This document shows, one piece after another, positions 51,236 to 61,460 of a DNA stretch of 64,000 nucleotides. Positions within the stretch are counted from its first letter, which is position 1. Each line of letters begins with the position of its first letter. The stretch covers positions 5,022,001 to 5,086,000 of the forward strand of contig NC_022663.1 of assembly GCF_000157895.3 (NCBI RefSeq), written 5' to 3'. This stretch comes from Mycobacterium kansasii ATCC 12478 (GTDB lineage Bacteria; Actinomycetota; Actinomycetes; Mycobacteriales; Mycobacteriaceae). A model generated the notes under the pieces. That model made no database searches and was not told the DNA's origin. It worked only from the letters and a program-made list of their open reading frames with translations. The position numbers and the translations under genes were made by a program.

Positions 51236-51727
51236 CCTGCTAGCGTCGACCTTAGCTGGTCACGCGAGACAACGGCGTGAGACCCGTGGCTCGGGTCTGG
51301 TTCTGAAATCGAATACTAGTTTGTACCAGGTTTTTTGACTGCAGCTTCGCATACCGTCGGCTGTGCAAGACCACAAGCGTCGGGCGTGTTGATCTTGCTC
51401 GCAGTTTGCTACTGTGGGGTCTTGGGTGACCGCCGTGTCGCGGAATCTCACCATCTGCACAAAGGCCTGTCGTAGGGTCTTGTGCACACAAACCGCGGCT
51501 CGGTAATCGCCGAGTTGTAGGGGACGCGGTGGATAGGAGTGGTTAGGAGACGTGGCCTTGACGTGTGCGGCCAGCAGAGCCGAGCGCGAAGGTTCGCGGA
51601 TCTTGCCGCGTTATCGTCTGGTGGCTGCGCTGGCCTGTCTTGTCAACCGTAATCGCGCCACAAGAAGGTACCGCCTCACTAGTCTGGCTAGTAGGACGGT
51701 GTCGGTCGGCCATAGTCCGGGTGGTCA
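51236..51727. other. Intergenic region upstream of the giant PPE gene
   Basis: 492 bp without a supported gene. It contains a small hairpin AGACCC-N7-GGGTCT (51280-51298), a possible weak terminator for the reductase, the inverted repeat ACTAG-N5-CTAGT near 51680, and CCATAGTCCGG (51710-51720), which copies part of the TetR operator at 50617. Confidence 0.45.
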
Positions 51728-54700
51728 ATGAATTTTGCAGTGCTACCGCCGGAGATCAACTCGGCGAGATTGTTCACTGGTGCGGGCTCCGCACCGGCAC
51801 TGGCCGCGTCCACCGCCTGGGCAGGATTGGCCGCCGAGTTGCGCTCGGCGGCGGCCGCATTCTTATCGGCGACTTCCGGACTGGCGGGCAAGTTCTGGCA
51901 GGGACCGGCGGCGACGGCGATGACGGCCGCGGCCGCATCCTATGTCGGTTGGTTGAGTGCGGCAGGGGTGCATGCCGAGCAGGCGGCTGAGCTGGGTGAA
52001 GCAGCCGCGCAGGCGTTCGAGGTGGCGCGGTCGGTGACGGTACATCCAGGGCTGGTCGCTGCCAATCGCGACCGCCTGGTGTCGCTAGTGAGGTCGAACC
52101 TGTTCGGGCAGAACACGCCGGCCGTCGCGGCTGCTGAAGCTGAGTACGAGCAGATGTGGGCTCGGGATGTGGCTGCGATGTTGGATTACCATGCCGGGGC
52201 GTCGGCGGTTGCCTCCGCGCTGACGCCGTTCAGCCGGCACATCCCTGACCTGGCAGGCTTGTCTGGCCGGTTGGCCGGTCTCGACGCGGCCAACGTAAAC
52301 GCCGCTACAGCCGCGGTCATAGGTTCCGCCAACAGCACGATTAACTTCAACCTGGGCTTTGCAAATATTGGCCGCGGAAATGTCGGGGCTGCAAATGAGG
52401 GCAATTTCAACTTAGGCTTCGGGAATATTGGTAGCGGCAATGTGGGTAGCGGCAATATTGGGAGCTTCAATGCGGGCTCGGGGAACGTCGGCAGTTACAA
52501 TATCGGGCCCGGCAACCTGGGCAACTACAACGTAGGCCTGGGAAACCTCGGTAATTCCAGCCTAGGGGTGGGCAACGCGGGCAGCTTCAATGTCGGTTTT
52601 GCCAATGCCGGCAGTAACAACATCGGCTTTGCTAATACCGGCAACAACAATATTGGGATCGGGTTGACGGGTGACGGCCGGGTCGGTTTCGGCGGACTGA
52701 ATTCGGGTAGCGACAATATCGGCCTGTTCAACTCCGGCACCGGAAATATTGGGTTCTTCAACTCCGGTACCGGCAACTTTGGCGTCGGGAATTCGGGCAG
52801 CTACAGCACCGGCATCGGTAACGCGGGCGGCACCAACACCGGCTTATTCAACACCGGCCTGGTCAATACCGGTTTCGGCAACGCAGGAAACTACAACTCG
52901 GGCGGATTCAATGCAGGCAGCACCAACACCGGCGGTTTTAACACCGGCGACTACAACACCGGTTATGTCAACGTTGGCGACTACAACACCGGTGCGGGAA
53001 ACACCGGCGACGTCAACACCGGTGCATTCATCTCCGGTAACTACAGCAACGGCCTGTTCTGGCGCGGTGATTATCAGGGCACGGGCCTGTCTTACTCCAT
53101 CACTATTCCGGCAATACCCGTCAACATTCAAGAAAGTTACACCCTAGACGTTCCATTTGAAGTCGACATTGGTCCGCAGACCATCCCGAGTTTTGTTATT
53201 CCTGAGCAAGCCGTTACGGTGCTGGGGCTTAACCTATTGTCGGTGGGCCCGATCACTTTCCCGGACATCCACATCACCGGCCCTGTTCTCTCTTTCGAAA
53301 TTGGCCCGACCACGCTACGCCTCAATGCGACCGGCGCAATCGGTCCCATTAAAATCCCGATCATCGATATCCCCGCGACTCCGGGTTTTGGTAATTCTAC
53401 CTCGAGTCCGTCGTCGGGCTTCTTCAATTCCGGTACAGGTAGTGTTTCGGGGTTCGGAAACTTTGGCGTTAACAGTTCGGGCTGGGTGAATCTCGGCTCC
53501 GGAAGTTCGGGTGTGCAGAATGTCGGTGCGCTGCAGTCGGGCCTGGCGAACCTCGGCGACACCGTCTCGGGTGCGTTCAACACCGGCCTGGCGATACCGG
53601 CTCGGGTCTCGGGTATCGGAAATGTGGGTAGTGATCTAGCCGGCCTGTTGCGTGGCTTCGGGAGTGCGGCCAGCTTCAACCTAGGTTTCGGAAACCTCGG
53701 TTACGCGAATATCGGCAGCGGCAATGTCGGGAGCTTCAATGCGGGCTCTGGGAACATTGGCGACTACAATATCGGCCCCGGCAACCTGGGCAACTACAAC
53801 GTGGGTCTGGGGAACCTCGGTAATTCCAGCGTCGGCATCGGCAACGCCGGTGATTATAACGTTGGTATTGCTAATGCCGGCAGTAACAACTTTGGGTTGG
53901 CCAATACCGGCAGCAATAATTTCGGTATCGGGTTGACCGGTGATGGTCAGGTCGGGTTCGGCGGACTGAATTCGGGTAGCGGCAATATCGGGTTGTTCAA
54001 CTCGGGTAGCGGCAATATCGGGTTGTTCAACTCCGGTACCGGCAACTTCGGTGTCGGGAATTCGGGCAGTTACAACACCGGCATCGGTAACGCTGGTGGG
54101 ACCAATACGGGGTTGTTCAACGCCGGGTTGATCAATACGGGTATCGGCAACACCGGCAGCTACAGCTCGGGCGGATTCAACGCCGGCAGCACCAACACCG
54201 GCGGCTTTAACACGGGTGACTACAACACCGGTTATGCCAACGCTGGCGACTACAACACCGGTGTGGCAAACAGCGGCGATGTCAACACCGGAGCGTTCAT
54301 TTCCGGCAGCTACAGCAACGGCCTGTTCTGGCGCGGCGACCACCAAGGCCTGATCGGCATCTCGTACGGCATCACCATCCCCGCAGTCCCAGCGCATATC
54401 GACGGTCGCATACCCGTAGCAATACCAATGACCATGAGTTCCAGCGACACAATCTTTCACGCTGTAACTATTCCCCAATTCCCCGCAAGCTTCCTCGGAG
54501 TCGCCCTCCATTCGCAGCCAGTCACAATCCCGGCTTTCACGATCACTGGACCTGCGGCGACGGCCATTCTGGGCGGGCCAATCGACGCATTGGTGATCCA
54601 TACTGCCGGTGGGATCGGTCCCGCGAGGTTATCGTTTATCGATATTCCGGCGGCTCCGGGTTTTGGTAATTCGACTTCGAGTCCGTCGTCGGGTTTTTTC

Positions 54701-57700
54701 AATTCCGGTATGGGTAGTGTTTCGGGGTTCGGAAACTTTGGCGTTAACAGTTCGGGTTGGGTGAATTTCGGCTCCGGAAGTTCGGGTGTGCAGAATGTCG
54801 GTGCGCTGCAGTCGGGCCTGGCGAACCTCGGCGACACCGTCTCGGGTGCGTTCAACACGGGTCTGACCGTCCCGGCTCATGTCTCCGGTATCGGCAACGT
54901 GGGCAGTGATCTGGCGGGGTTGTTCCGGGACGACACGGGCGCCCTGAGGTTCAATGTCGGTCTGGGCAACGTCGGTGGCGGAAATGTGGGTAGCGGCAAT
55001 GTTGGTAGCTTCAATGTCGGCTCGGGGAATATCGGTAACTACAACGTCGGGCCCGGGAATTTAGGTAACTACAACATCGGTCTGGCGAACCTGGGCCACT
55101 ATAGCGTGGGCTTCGGGAATGCCGGCGATTTCAATGTTGGGTTTGCCAACACCGGCAGTAACAACTTCGGGTTGGCCAATACCGGCAGCAATAATTTCGG
55201 TATCGGGTTGACCGGTGATGGTCAGGTCGGGTTCGGCGGACTGAATTCGGGTAGCGGCAATATCGGGTTGTTCAACTCGGGTAGCGGCAATATCGGGTTG
55301 TTCAACTCCGGTACCGGCAACTTCGGTGTCGGGAATTCGGGCAGTTACAACACCGGCATCGGTAACGCTGGCGGGTCCAATACGGGGTTGTTCAACGCCG
55401 GGTTGATCAATACGGGTATCGGCAACACCGGCAGCTACAGCTCGGGCGGATTCAATGCCGGCAGCACCAACACCGGCGGCTTTAACACGGGTGACTACAA
55501 CACCGGTTATGTCAACGCTGGCGACTACAACACCGGTGTGGCAAACAGCGGCGATGTCAACACCGGAGCGTTCATTTCCGGCAGCTACAGCAACGGCCTG
55601 TTCTGGCGCGGCGACCACCAAGGCCTGATCGGCATCTCGTACGCGCTCGTAGTCCCCGAAATCCCAATTCACGCCGGAATAAGTATCCCAGTAAACATAC
55701 CGTTCGGCGGTGACGTCGGCGATATTAATATACCAAGTGTTACCATCCCCCAAATTCAGTTGAGGACATACTTTCTCGACATACTGTTCGGCGGCGTCGG
55801 GCCGATAACGACCCCCCCTGTCAGGATTTCCGGTCCTGAGGTCGCGGGCGTCCTCGGTGGTCCGATGACCTCGATAGACATCAATATCGATGCCGGCGTT
55901 GGCCCCGTTTATTTTTCGCTGATCGATATTCCGGCGGCTCCGGGTTTTGGTAATTCGACTTCGAGTCCGTCGTCGGGTTTTTTCAATTCCGGTACAGGTA
56001 GTGTTTCGGGGTTCGGAAACTTTGGCGTTAACAGTTCGGGTTGGGTGAATTTCGGCTCCGGAAGTTCGGGTGTGCAGAATGTCGGTGCGCTGCAGTCGGG
56101 CCTGGCGAACCTCGGCGACACCGTCTCGGGTGCGTTCAACACGGGTCTGACCGTCCCGGCTCATGTCTCCGGTATCGGCAACGTGGGCAGTGATCTGGCG
56201 GGGTTGTTCCGGGACGACACGGGCGCCCTGAGGTTCAATATCGGTCTGGGCAACGTCGGTGGCGGAAATGTGGGTAGCGGCAATGTTGGTAGCTTCAATG
56301 TCGGCTCGGGGAATATCGGTAACTACAACGTCGGGCCCGGGAATTTAGGTAACTACAACATCGGTCTGGCGAACCTGGGCCACTATAGCGTGGGCTTCGG
56401 GAATGCCGGCGATTTCAATGTTGGGTTTGCCAACACCGGCAGTAACAACTTCGGGTTGGCCAATACCGGCAGCAATAATTTCGGTATCGGGTTGACCGGT
56501 GATGGTCAGGTCGGGTTCGGCGGACTGAATTCGGGTAGCGGCAATATCGGGTTGTTCAACTCGGGTAGCGGCAATATCGGGTTGTTCAACTCCGGTACCG
56601 GCAACTTCGGTGTCGGGAATTCGGGCAGTTACAACACCGGCATCGGTAACGCTGGTGGGACCAATACGGGGTTGTTCAACGCCGGGTTGATCAATACGGG
56701 TATCGGCAACACCGGCAGCTACAGCTCGGGCGGATTCAATGCCGGCAGCACCAACACCGGCGGCTTTAACACGGGTGACTACAACACCGGTTATGTCAAC
56801 GCTGGCGACTACAACACCGGTGTGGCAAACAGCGGCGATGTCAACACCGGAGCGTTCATTTCCGGCAGCTACAGCAACGGCCTGTTCTGGCGCGGCGACC
56901 ACCAAGGCCTGGCCGGTTTCTCCTACGGGATCACCATCCCCGAAGTCCCTGCCCACCTCGAGGCGACCATACCCGTCGACATACCATTTACCGCGACCTT
57001 CGGCGAAGTAGTCATCCATCAGACGACTTTTCCTGCATTCGGTTTCTTTACTATCGCACCGCCGGCAAATGGTGGCTTTGGGCCTGTCGTTATCCCGGAT
57101 ATCACGCTTACCGTTCCAACGATGACGTTGCTGATGGGTGGGCCCGGGACTGTGGTGGGCATTAAAGCCGCGGGCACCGCGGGCCCGGTCACATTCACTT
57201 TTATCGATTTCCCGGCGGCTCCGGGTTTCGGGAATTCGACCACCAGCCCGTCTTCGGGTTTCTTCAACTCCGGTTCGGGTAGTGTTTCGGGTTTTGGAAA
57301 TGTTGGTACCAACAATTCGGGCTGGTTAAATCTCGCTTCGGGTAGCTCGGGTGTGCAGAATGTCGGTGCGCTGCAATCGGGTCTGCTGAACCTGGGCAAC
57401 AGCCTGTCGGGTGTGTATAACACCGGCCTGGCGATACCGGCTCATGTCTCGGGAATCGGGAACGTAGGCAGCGATCTTGCGGGTCTGTTCCGCGGCGCCA
57501 CAGGTCCGGTTAGCTTCAACGTGGGCTTGGCCAACGATGGCTTCGGCAATGTCGGCTTTGGCAATGTCGGCTTGGGTAACATCGGCAGCGGCAACGTCGG
57601 CAATTTCAATGTCGGCTCGGGGAATATCGGTAACTACAACGTCGGGCCCGGGAACTTAGGTAACTACAACATCGGTCTGGCGAACCTGGGCCACTACAGC

Positions 57701-59980
57701 ATCGGCTTCGGGAATGCCGGCGATTTCAATGTTGGGTTTGCCAACGCCGGAAATAATAACTTCGGGTTGGCCAATACCGGCAGCAATAATTTCGGTATCG
57801 GGTTGACCGGTGATGGTCAGGTCGGGTTCGGCGGACTGAACTCGGGTAGCGGCAATATCGGGTTGTTCAACTCGGGCAGCGGCAACATCGGGTTGTTCAA
57901 CTCCGGCACCGCAAACTTTGGTATCGGGAATGCGGGCAGCTACAACACCGGCATCGGTAACGCTGGTGGGACCAATACCGGGTTGTTCAACGCCGGACTG
58001 GTCAATACCGGTATCGGCAACACCGGCAACTACAACTCGGGCGGATTCAACGCAGGCAGCACCAACACGGGCAGCTTCAACCCGGGCGACTACAACACTG
58101 GCGGCTTGAACCTGGGCAACTACAACACCGGCTACCTCAACCCGGGCAACTACAACACCGGCGTGGCAAATACCGGCAACGTCAACACCGGCGCATTCAT
58201 CTCCGGCAACTACAGCAACGGATTGTTCGCCAGAGGCGAGCATCAGGGTGTGACCAACTTGTCCTACTCGATCAAAGTGTCCCCTTTCCCTGCACATGCC
58301 GTGGTCGACATTCCTGTACACATACCGTTCACCGGGGAGATCGGCCCGATTACCCTCAATGAATTCACTATTGACAGCCTCCCATTGGAGGTATTCCTCC
58401 CGTTTGCGCCTTTCTATATCCTTTATGATTTCGGCCCCGTCACGGTTGACGCGACCACTTATGACCCGATTATTTTGGACTTCTTGTGGGAGAACACTTA
58501 TCATTACGATATCGGGCCTCGGATTTTCGGCCCTTACGAAATCCCAATCGTCAATTTCTCGGGCACGGGCTTCGGAAACTCGACCACCAGCCCCTCGTCT
58601 GGCTTCTTCAACTCCGGCGAAGGCAGCACATCGGGCTTCTTCAACTCCGGTGCCGGCAGCCTATCGGGCATTATCAACGTCGGCGCCAACAATTCTGGCT
58701 TCTTTAACACCGGCATTGAGAACCTTGGGAGCTCGGGCTTCCTCAACGACGGCGCGCTGCAGTCGGGCGTAGTGAATGTGGGTAACACCATCTCGGGATT
58801 GTTCAACACCAGCACGCTCGACCAGATGGTGGCAGCCAATCTCTCGGGAATCGGAAATGAGGGCGTCGATCTCTCGGGCTTTTTCCACGGGGGCGGCATG
58901 GTCAACCTGGGTTTCGCGAACGTTGGCGTATCAGATGTGGGTAACGCAAACATCGGTGACCAAAACGTGGGCAGTGGAAACATCGGTAGCGGAAACGTTG
59001 GCAGCGGAAATATCGGGTTCGGAAACTTCGGCAGCGGCAATTCCGGCAGCTTCAACTTTGGTTTCGGGAACTTGGGCAACTACAACATCGGGCTCGGGAA
59101 CCTGGGCGACTACAACCTGGGCTTCGGTAACCTGGGTCACGACAGCGTGGGCTTCGGGAACGCGGGCAGTCACAACGTCGGTTTTGCCAATACCGGCAGT
59201 AACAACTTCGGGTTTGCCAATACCGGTAGCAACAATATCGGGATCGGGCTAACGGGCGACGGCCAGGTCGGGTTCGGGGCGCTGAACTCGGGCAGCGGCA
59301 ATATCGGGTTGTTCAACTCGGGTACGGGCAATATCGGGTTCTTCAACTCAGGCACTGGCAACTTCGGTATCGGGAACTCGGGCAATTACAACACCGGTAT
59401 CGCGAACGCCGGCGGCACCAACACCGGCTGGTTCAACGCCGGCATCGTCAACACCGGCATCGGCAATACGGGCAATTACAACTCGGGCAGCTTCAATGCG
59501 GGCAGCACCAACACCGGCGGTTTCAATGCGGGCAGCCACAACACCGGCTACCTCAACCCGGGCAACTACAACACCGGCGCCGCAAACACCGGCGACGTCG
59601 ACACGGGTGCGTTCATCTCCGGCAGCTACAGCAATGGTCTCTTCTGGCAGGACGACTACCAAGGCCTGATCGATGGGTCCCCAGGCTTGTTCAACTCCAC
59701 CACAAATCCATCTTCAGGCCTTCTCAACGCTGGTAGTGGCAGTGATTCCGGAGTCGGAAACCGCGGTACCGGCAACTCGGGCCTCCTGAACTACTCTTCT
59801 GCGATCTCCGGCAACTCTGGCCTGCTGAACTTCGGCGCACTGCAGTCCGGGATCCGGAACTTGGGCAGCACGATCTCGGGCTCGGGTAACACGGGTGTGG
59901 TGACGCCGGCCTTCATCTCCGGCGTCGCAAACGTCGGTGGCAAACTTTCGGGTTTGTTCTTCACGGGGACCAGGCCATAA
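51728..59980 (+). CDS. Giant PPE-MPTR protein (2750 aa)
   Basis: PPE domain at residues 1 to about 180 (LPPEINSARLF, KFWQGPAATAM), then six repeat modules. Each has an MPTR array (GNxG/FNxG/SGNxG), and modules 1-5 add a unique beta-rich segment of about 80-110 residues beginning near SYxITIPxIP, then a conserved linker (PGFGNSTSSPSSGFFNSG, GVQNVGALQSGLANLGDTVSG, HVSGIGNVGSDLAGL). Module 6 lacks the unique segment and ends at GLFFTGTRP. Modules 3 and 4 are almost identical at DNA level. Probably ESX-5-exported and surface-located; no PE partner nearby. Long repeats make assembly of this locus uncertain. Confidence 0.93.
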   Translation: MNFAVLPPEINSARLFTGAGSAPALAASTAWAGLAAELRSAAAAFLSATSGLAGKFWQGPAATAMTAAAASYVGWLSAAGVHAEQAAELGEAAAQAFEVARSVTVHPGLVAANRDRLVSLVRSNLFGQNTPAVAAAEAEYEQMWARDVAAMLDYHAGASAVASALTPFSRHIPDLAGLSGRLAGLDAANVNAATAAVIGSANSTINFNLGFANIGRGNVGAANEGNFNLGFGNIGSGNVGSGNIGSFNAGSGNVGSYNIGPGNLGNYNVGLGNLGNSSLGVGNAGSFNVGFANAGSNNIGFANTGNNNIGIGLTGDGRVGFGGLNSGSDNIGLFNSGTGNIGFFNSGTGNFGVGNSGSYSTGIGNAGGTNTGLFNTGLVNTGFGNAGNYNSGGFNAGSTNTGGFNTGDYNTGYVNVGDYNTGAGNTGDVNTGAFISGNYSNGLFWRGDYQGTGLSYSITIPAIPVNIQESYTLDVPFEVDIGPQTIPSFVIPEQAVTVLGLNLLSVGPITFPDIHITGPVLSFEIGPTTLRLNATGAIGPIKIPIIDIPATPGFGNSTSSPSSGFFNSGTGSVSGFGNFGVNSSGWVNLGSGSSGVQNVGALQSGLANLGDTVSGAFNTGLAIPARVSGIGNVGSDLAGLLRGFGSAASFNLGFGNLGYANIGSGNVGSFNAGSGNIGDYNIGPGNLGNYNVGLGNLGNSSVGIGNAGDYNVGIANAGSNNFGLANTGSNNFGIGLTGDGQVGFGGLNSGSGNIGLFNSGSGNIGLFNSGTGNFGVGNSGSYNTGIGNAGGTNTGLFNAGLINTGIGNTGSYSSGGFNAGSTNTGGFNTGDYNTGYANAGDYNTGVANSGDVNTGAFISGSYSNGLFWRGDHQGLIGISYGITIPAVPAHIDGRIPVAIPMTMSSSDTIFHAVTIPQFPASFLGVALHSQPVTIPAFTITGPAATAILGGPIDALVIHTAGGIGPARLSFIDIPAAPGFGNSTSSPSSGFFNSGMGSVSGFGNFGVNSSGWVNFGSGSSGVQNVGALQSGLANLGDTVSGAFNTGLTVPAHVSGIGNVGSDLAGLFRDDTGALRFNVGLGNVGGGNVGSGNVGSFNVGSGNIGNYNVGPGNLGNYNIGLANLGHYSVGFGNAGDFNVGFANTGSNNFGLANTGSNNFGIGLTGDGQVGFGGLNSGSGNIGLFNSGSGNIGLFNSGTGNFGVGNSGSYNTGIGNAGGSNTGLFNAGLINTGIGNTGSYSSGGFNAGSTNTGGFNTGDYNTGYVNAGDYNTGVANSGDVNTGAFISGSYSNGLFWRGDHQGLIGISYALVVPEIPIHAGISIPVNIPFGGDVGDINIPSVTIPQIQLRTYFLDILFGGVGPITTPPVRISGPEVAGVLGGPMTSIDINIDAGVGPVYFSLIDIPAAPGFGNSTSSPSSGFFNSGTGSVSGFGNFGVNSSGWVNFGSGSSGVQNVGALQSGLANLGDTVSGAFNTGLTVPAHVSGIGNVGSDLAGLFRDDTGALRFNIGLGNVGGGNVGSGNVGSFNVGSGNIGNYNVGPGNLGNYNIGLANLGHYSVGFGNAGDFNVGFANTGSNNFGLANTGSNNFGIGLTGDGQVGFGGLNSGSGNIGLFNSGSGNIGLFNSGTGNFGVGNSGSYNTGIGNAGGTNTGLFNAGLINTGIGNTGSYSSGGFNAGSTNTGGFNTGDYNTGYVNAGDYNTGVANSGDVNTGAFISGSYSNGLFWRGDHQGLAGFSYGITIPEVPAHLEATIPVDIPFTATFGEVVIHQTTFPAFGFFTIAPPANGGFGPVVIPDITLTVPTMTLLMGGPGTVVGIKAAGTAGPVTFTFIDFPAAPGFGNSTTSPSSGFFNSGSGSVSGFGNVGTNNSGWLNLASGSSGVQNVGALQSGLLNLGNSLSGVYNTGLAIPAHVSGIGNVGSDLAGLFRGATGPVSFNVGLANDGFGNVGFGNVGLGNIGSGNVGNFNVGSGNIGNYNVGPGNLGNYNIGLANLGHYSIGFGNAGDFNVGFANAGNNNFGLANTGSNNFGIGLTGDGQVGFGGLNSGSGNIGLFNSGSGNIGLFNSGTANFGIGNAGSYNTGIGNAGGTNTGLFNAGLVNTGIGNTGNYNSGGFNAGSTNTGSFNPGDYNTGGLNLGNYNTGYLNPGNYNTGVANTGNVNTGAFISGNYSNGLFARGEHQGVTNLSYSIKVSPFPAHAVVDIPVHIPFTGEIGPITLNEFTIDSLPLEVFLPFAPFYILYDFGPVTVDATTYDPIILDFLWENTYHYDIGPRIFGPYEIPIVNFSGTGFGNSTTSPSSGFFNSGEGSTSGFFNSGAGSLSGIINVGANNSGFFNTGIENLGSSGFLNDGALQSGVVNVGNTISGLFNTSTLDQMVAANLSGIGNEGVDLSGFFHGGGMVNLGFANVGVSDVGNANIGDQNVGSGNIGSGNVGSGNIGFGNFGSGNSGSFNFGFGNLGNYNIGLGNLGDYNLGFGNLGHDSVGFGNAGSHNVGFANTGSNNFGFANTGSNNIGIGLTGDGQVGFGALNSGSGNIGLFNSGTGNIGFFNSGTGNFGIGNSGNYNTGIANAGGTNTGWFNAGIVNTGIGNTGNYNSGSFNAGSTNTGGFNAGSHNTGYLNPGNYNTGAANTGDVDTGAFISGSYSNGLFWQDDYQGLIDGSPGLFNSTTNPSSGLLNAGSGSDSGVGNRGTGNSGLLNYSSAISGNSGLLNFGALQSGIRNLGSTISGSGNTGVVTPAFISGVANVGGKLSGLFFTGTRP
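53376..59977 (+). repeat. Long direct repeats of about 1.28 kb in the giant PPE gene
   Basis: The conserved linker starts near 53376, 54641, 55925, 57210, 58566 and, degenerate, 59690. Spacing between linkers 2 and 3 is exactly 1284 bp (428 codons) and between 1 and 2 is 1275 bp. Sequence from 54641 to about 55640 matches 55925 to about 56925 with only a few differences. The unique segments between repeats (about 53060-53375, 54350-54640, 55640-55920, 56920-57205, 58260-58560) are unrelated to each other at DNA level. Confidence 0.85.
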
Positions 59981-60732
59981 CTGATCACGTCGTGGCGGCC
60001 GACGGAAGTATCAGTTGGGTTTGCGCGGCGCTCTCACGGTGCGTCGGTGCTTTGGCGGCCTGACATGGAGGCAAACGCACACGCTGCTGGGAAAAGCCGG
60101 CTTCGGCGCGGTCCCCGACACGGCTCATCGTTTTGCGGTTGACGCCGACACTCCGGCAGTACTCGATATAGGGCCGACCGGAGTCGCGTCGGGGTGGTGG
60201 GTAGGCGCTCTTTTCTATGACACGTGGTGACGTGGCATAGCGGCATAGCCCTGCCGTCGCTCTTGGCTCACGGCTCCTCGACAGTGGGCGAACCGGCCGA
60301 GCTGCTTGTTGGAGGCTTTGCTATCAGCCTGCCCGGCAAGATCCAACGCGGGCGATGTCGGTGGTCGCTGATATACCGGGCGACATGGATACCACGGCCG
60401 GGTTGTGTGATCTGCGACACGCCGACGCCGGCTCGGACGCACGCCCACGACCTGCGAATTTCAAGAATGTCATTCAGAACATCTTGTATCTCTTCTCGTC
60501 CCGACCCCCTAGGTGTAGTGTTTCGGGCACCGGCAGATCCCAGGTTCACCGGGTCCCACCAGGTTCACGGGGCCCGCTGAACTTCCCGGAATCGGCATCG
60601 CCATGTCCGATCAGCATGGTGGCCCACGACGGGAATCTGAGAGCGTGCCGGGCCGCTGAACATAGCGAAGATGCACCACCTGAGTCGTTGCCAGTTCCTG
60701 TTCCCCGATTCCCGCAAAGGAGCGGTACGCCC
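59981..60732 (+). promoter_or_regulatory. Long region upstream of nrdHIE with possible NrdR-type box
   Basis: 752 bp without a convincing gene. At 60506-60521, CCCCTAGGTGTAGTGT agrees with the NrdR box consensus (ACACWATATATWGTGT) in about 11 of 16 positions and ends in a TAGTGT -10-like element. No good second box was found at helical spacing. NrdR control of nrd operons is known in mycobacteria. The leader to nrdH would be about 200 nt long. Confidence 0.3.
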
Positions 60733-60972
60733 ATGACCATCACCGTCTACACCAAGCCCGCATGTGTGCAGTGCAGCGCCACCTACAAGGCGCTGGACAA
60801 GAACGGCATCGCCTACGAGAAGGTCGACATCAGTCTGGATTCCGAGGCGCGGGACTACGTGATGGCGTTGGGCTATCTGCAGGCACCGGTCGTGGTGGCC
60901 GGGGACGACCACTGGTCCGGCTTCCGGCCCGACCGCATCAAGGCGCTCGCCCTGGCTGCGCTGAGCGCATAG
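60733..60972 (+). CDS. nrdH: Glutaredoxin-like protein NrdH
   Basis: A 79-residue redoxin with the active site CVQC (TKPACVQCSATYKAL) and the NrdH signature WSGFRPDRIK, which gives thioredoxin reductase specificity. It reduces the class Ib ribonucleotide reductase NrdE. ATG start with aaaggagcgg upstream. First gene of nrdH-nrdI-nrdE, with 35 bp to nrdI. Confidence 0.95.
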   Translation: MTITVYTKPACVQCSATYKALDKNGIAYEKVDISLDSEARDYVMALGYLQAPVVVAGDDHWSGFRPDRIKALALAALSA

Positions 60973-61007
60973 CACGGGCAGGCGGTAGGTAAGGAGGCAG
61001 CGGTGCC

Positions 61008-61460
61008 ATGGACATCAGGCCGTGCAACCTGGTCTATTTCTCCAGCGTGTCGGAGAACACCCACCGCTTCGTGCAGAAGCTGGGTTTGCCCGCCACGCGG
61101 ATACCCTTGCACGGCAGCATCGAGGTCGACGAGCCCTACGTATTGATACTGCCCACCTACGGCGGCGGCCGGGTCACACCCAAACTGAATGCCGGCGGCT
61201 ATGTCCCCAAACAGGTCATCGCCTTTTTGAACAACGAGCGCAATCGAGCGCTGCTGCGCGGGGTCATTGCGGCCGGCAACACCAACTTTGGTCCGGAGTT
61301 CGGTTACGCCGGTGACGTCGTCGCGCGCAAATGCGACGTTCCCTACCTTTACCGCTTCGAATTGATGGGCACCGAGGACGACGTGGCCGCCGTCCGTGCG
61401 GGCCTGGCTGAATTTTGGAAGGAGCAGACGTGTCACCAACCGTCACTGCAGAGCCTGTAA
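61008..61460 (+). CDS. nrdI: NrdI flavodoxin-like protein
   Basis: A 150-residue flavodoxin-like protein: LVYFSSVSENTHRFVQKL phosphate loop, LILPTYGGGRVTPK and AAGNTNFGPEFGYAGDVVARKC FMN loops. NrdI supplies the oxidant that assembles the Mn(III)2-tyrosyl radical of NrdF; nrdF is not in this window. The ribosome site is aaggagg. It overlaps nrdE by 31 bp. Confidence 0.95.
   Translation: MDIRPCNLVYFSSVSENTHRFVQKLGLPATRIPLHGSIEVDEPYVLILPTYGGGRVTPKLNAGGYVPKQVIAFLNNERNRALLRGVIAAGNTNFGPEFGYAGDVVARKCDVPYLYRFELMGTEDDVAAVRAGLAEFWKEQTCHQPSLQSL

Noticed and set aside
52336..59977. Regular short repeats resembling a CRISPR array
   Set aside because: They are in-frame MPTR codon repeats of a PPE gene, without constant repeats and unique spacers; no cas genes.
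52186..59988. Long minus-strand open frames opposite the giant PPE gene (AxVAxAxIxxA repeats)
   Set aside because: Same reason: periodic antisense of the MPTR codons, not genes.
60475..60490. A second NrdR box at three helical turns from 60506
   Set aside because: Fewer than half of the positions match the consensus, so the pair is not supported.
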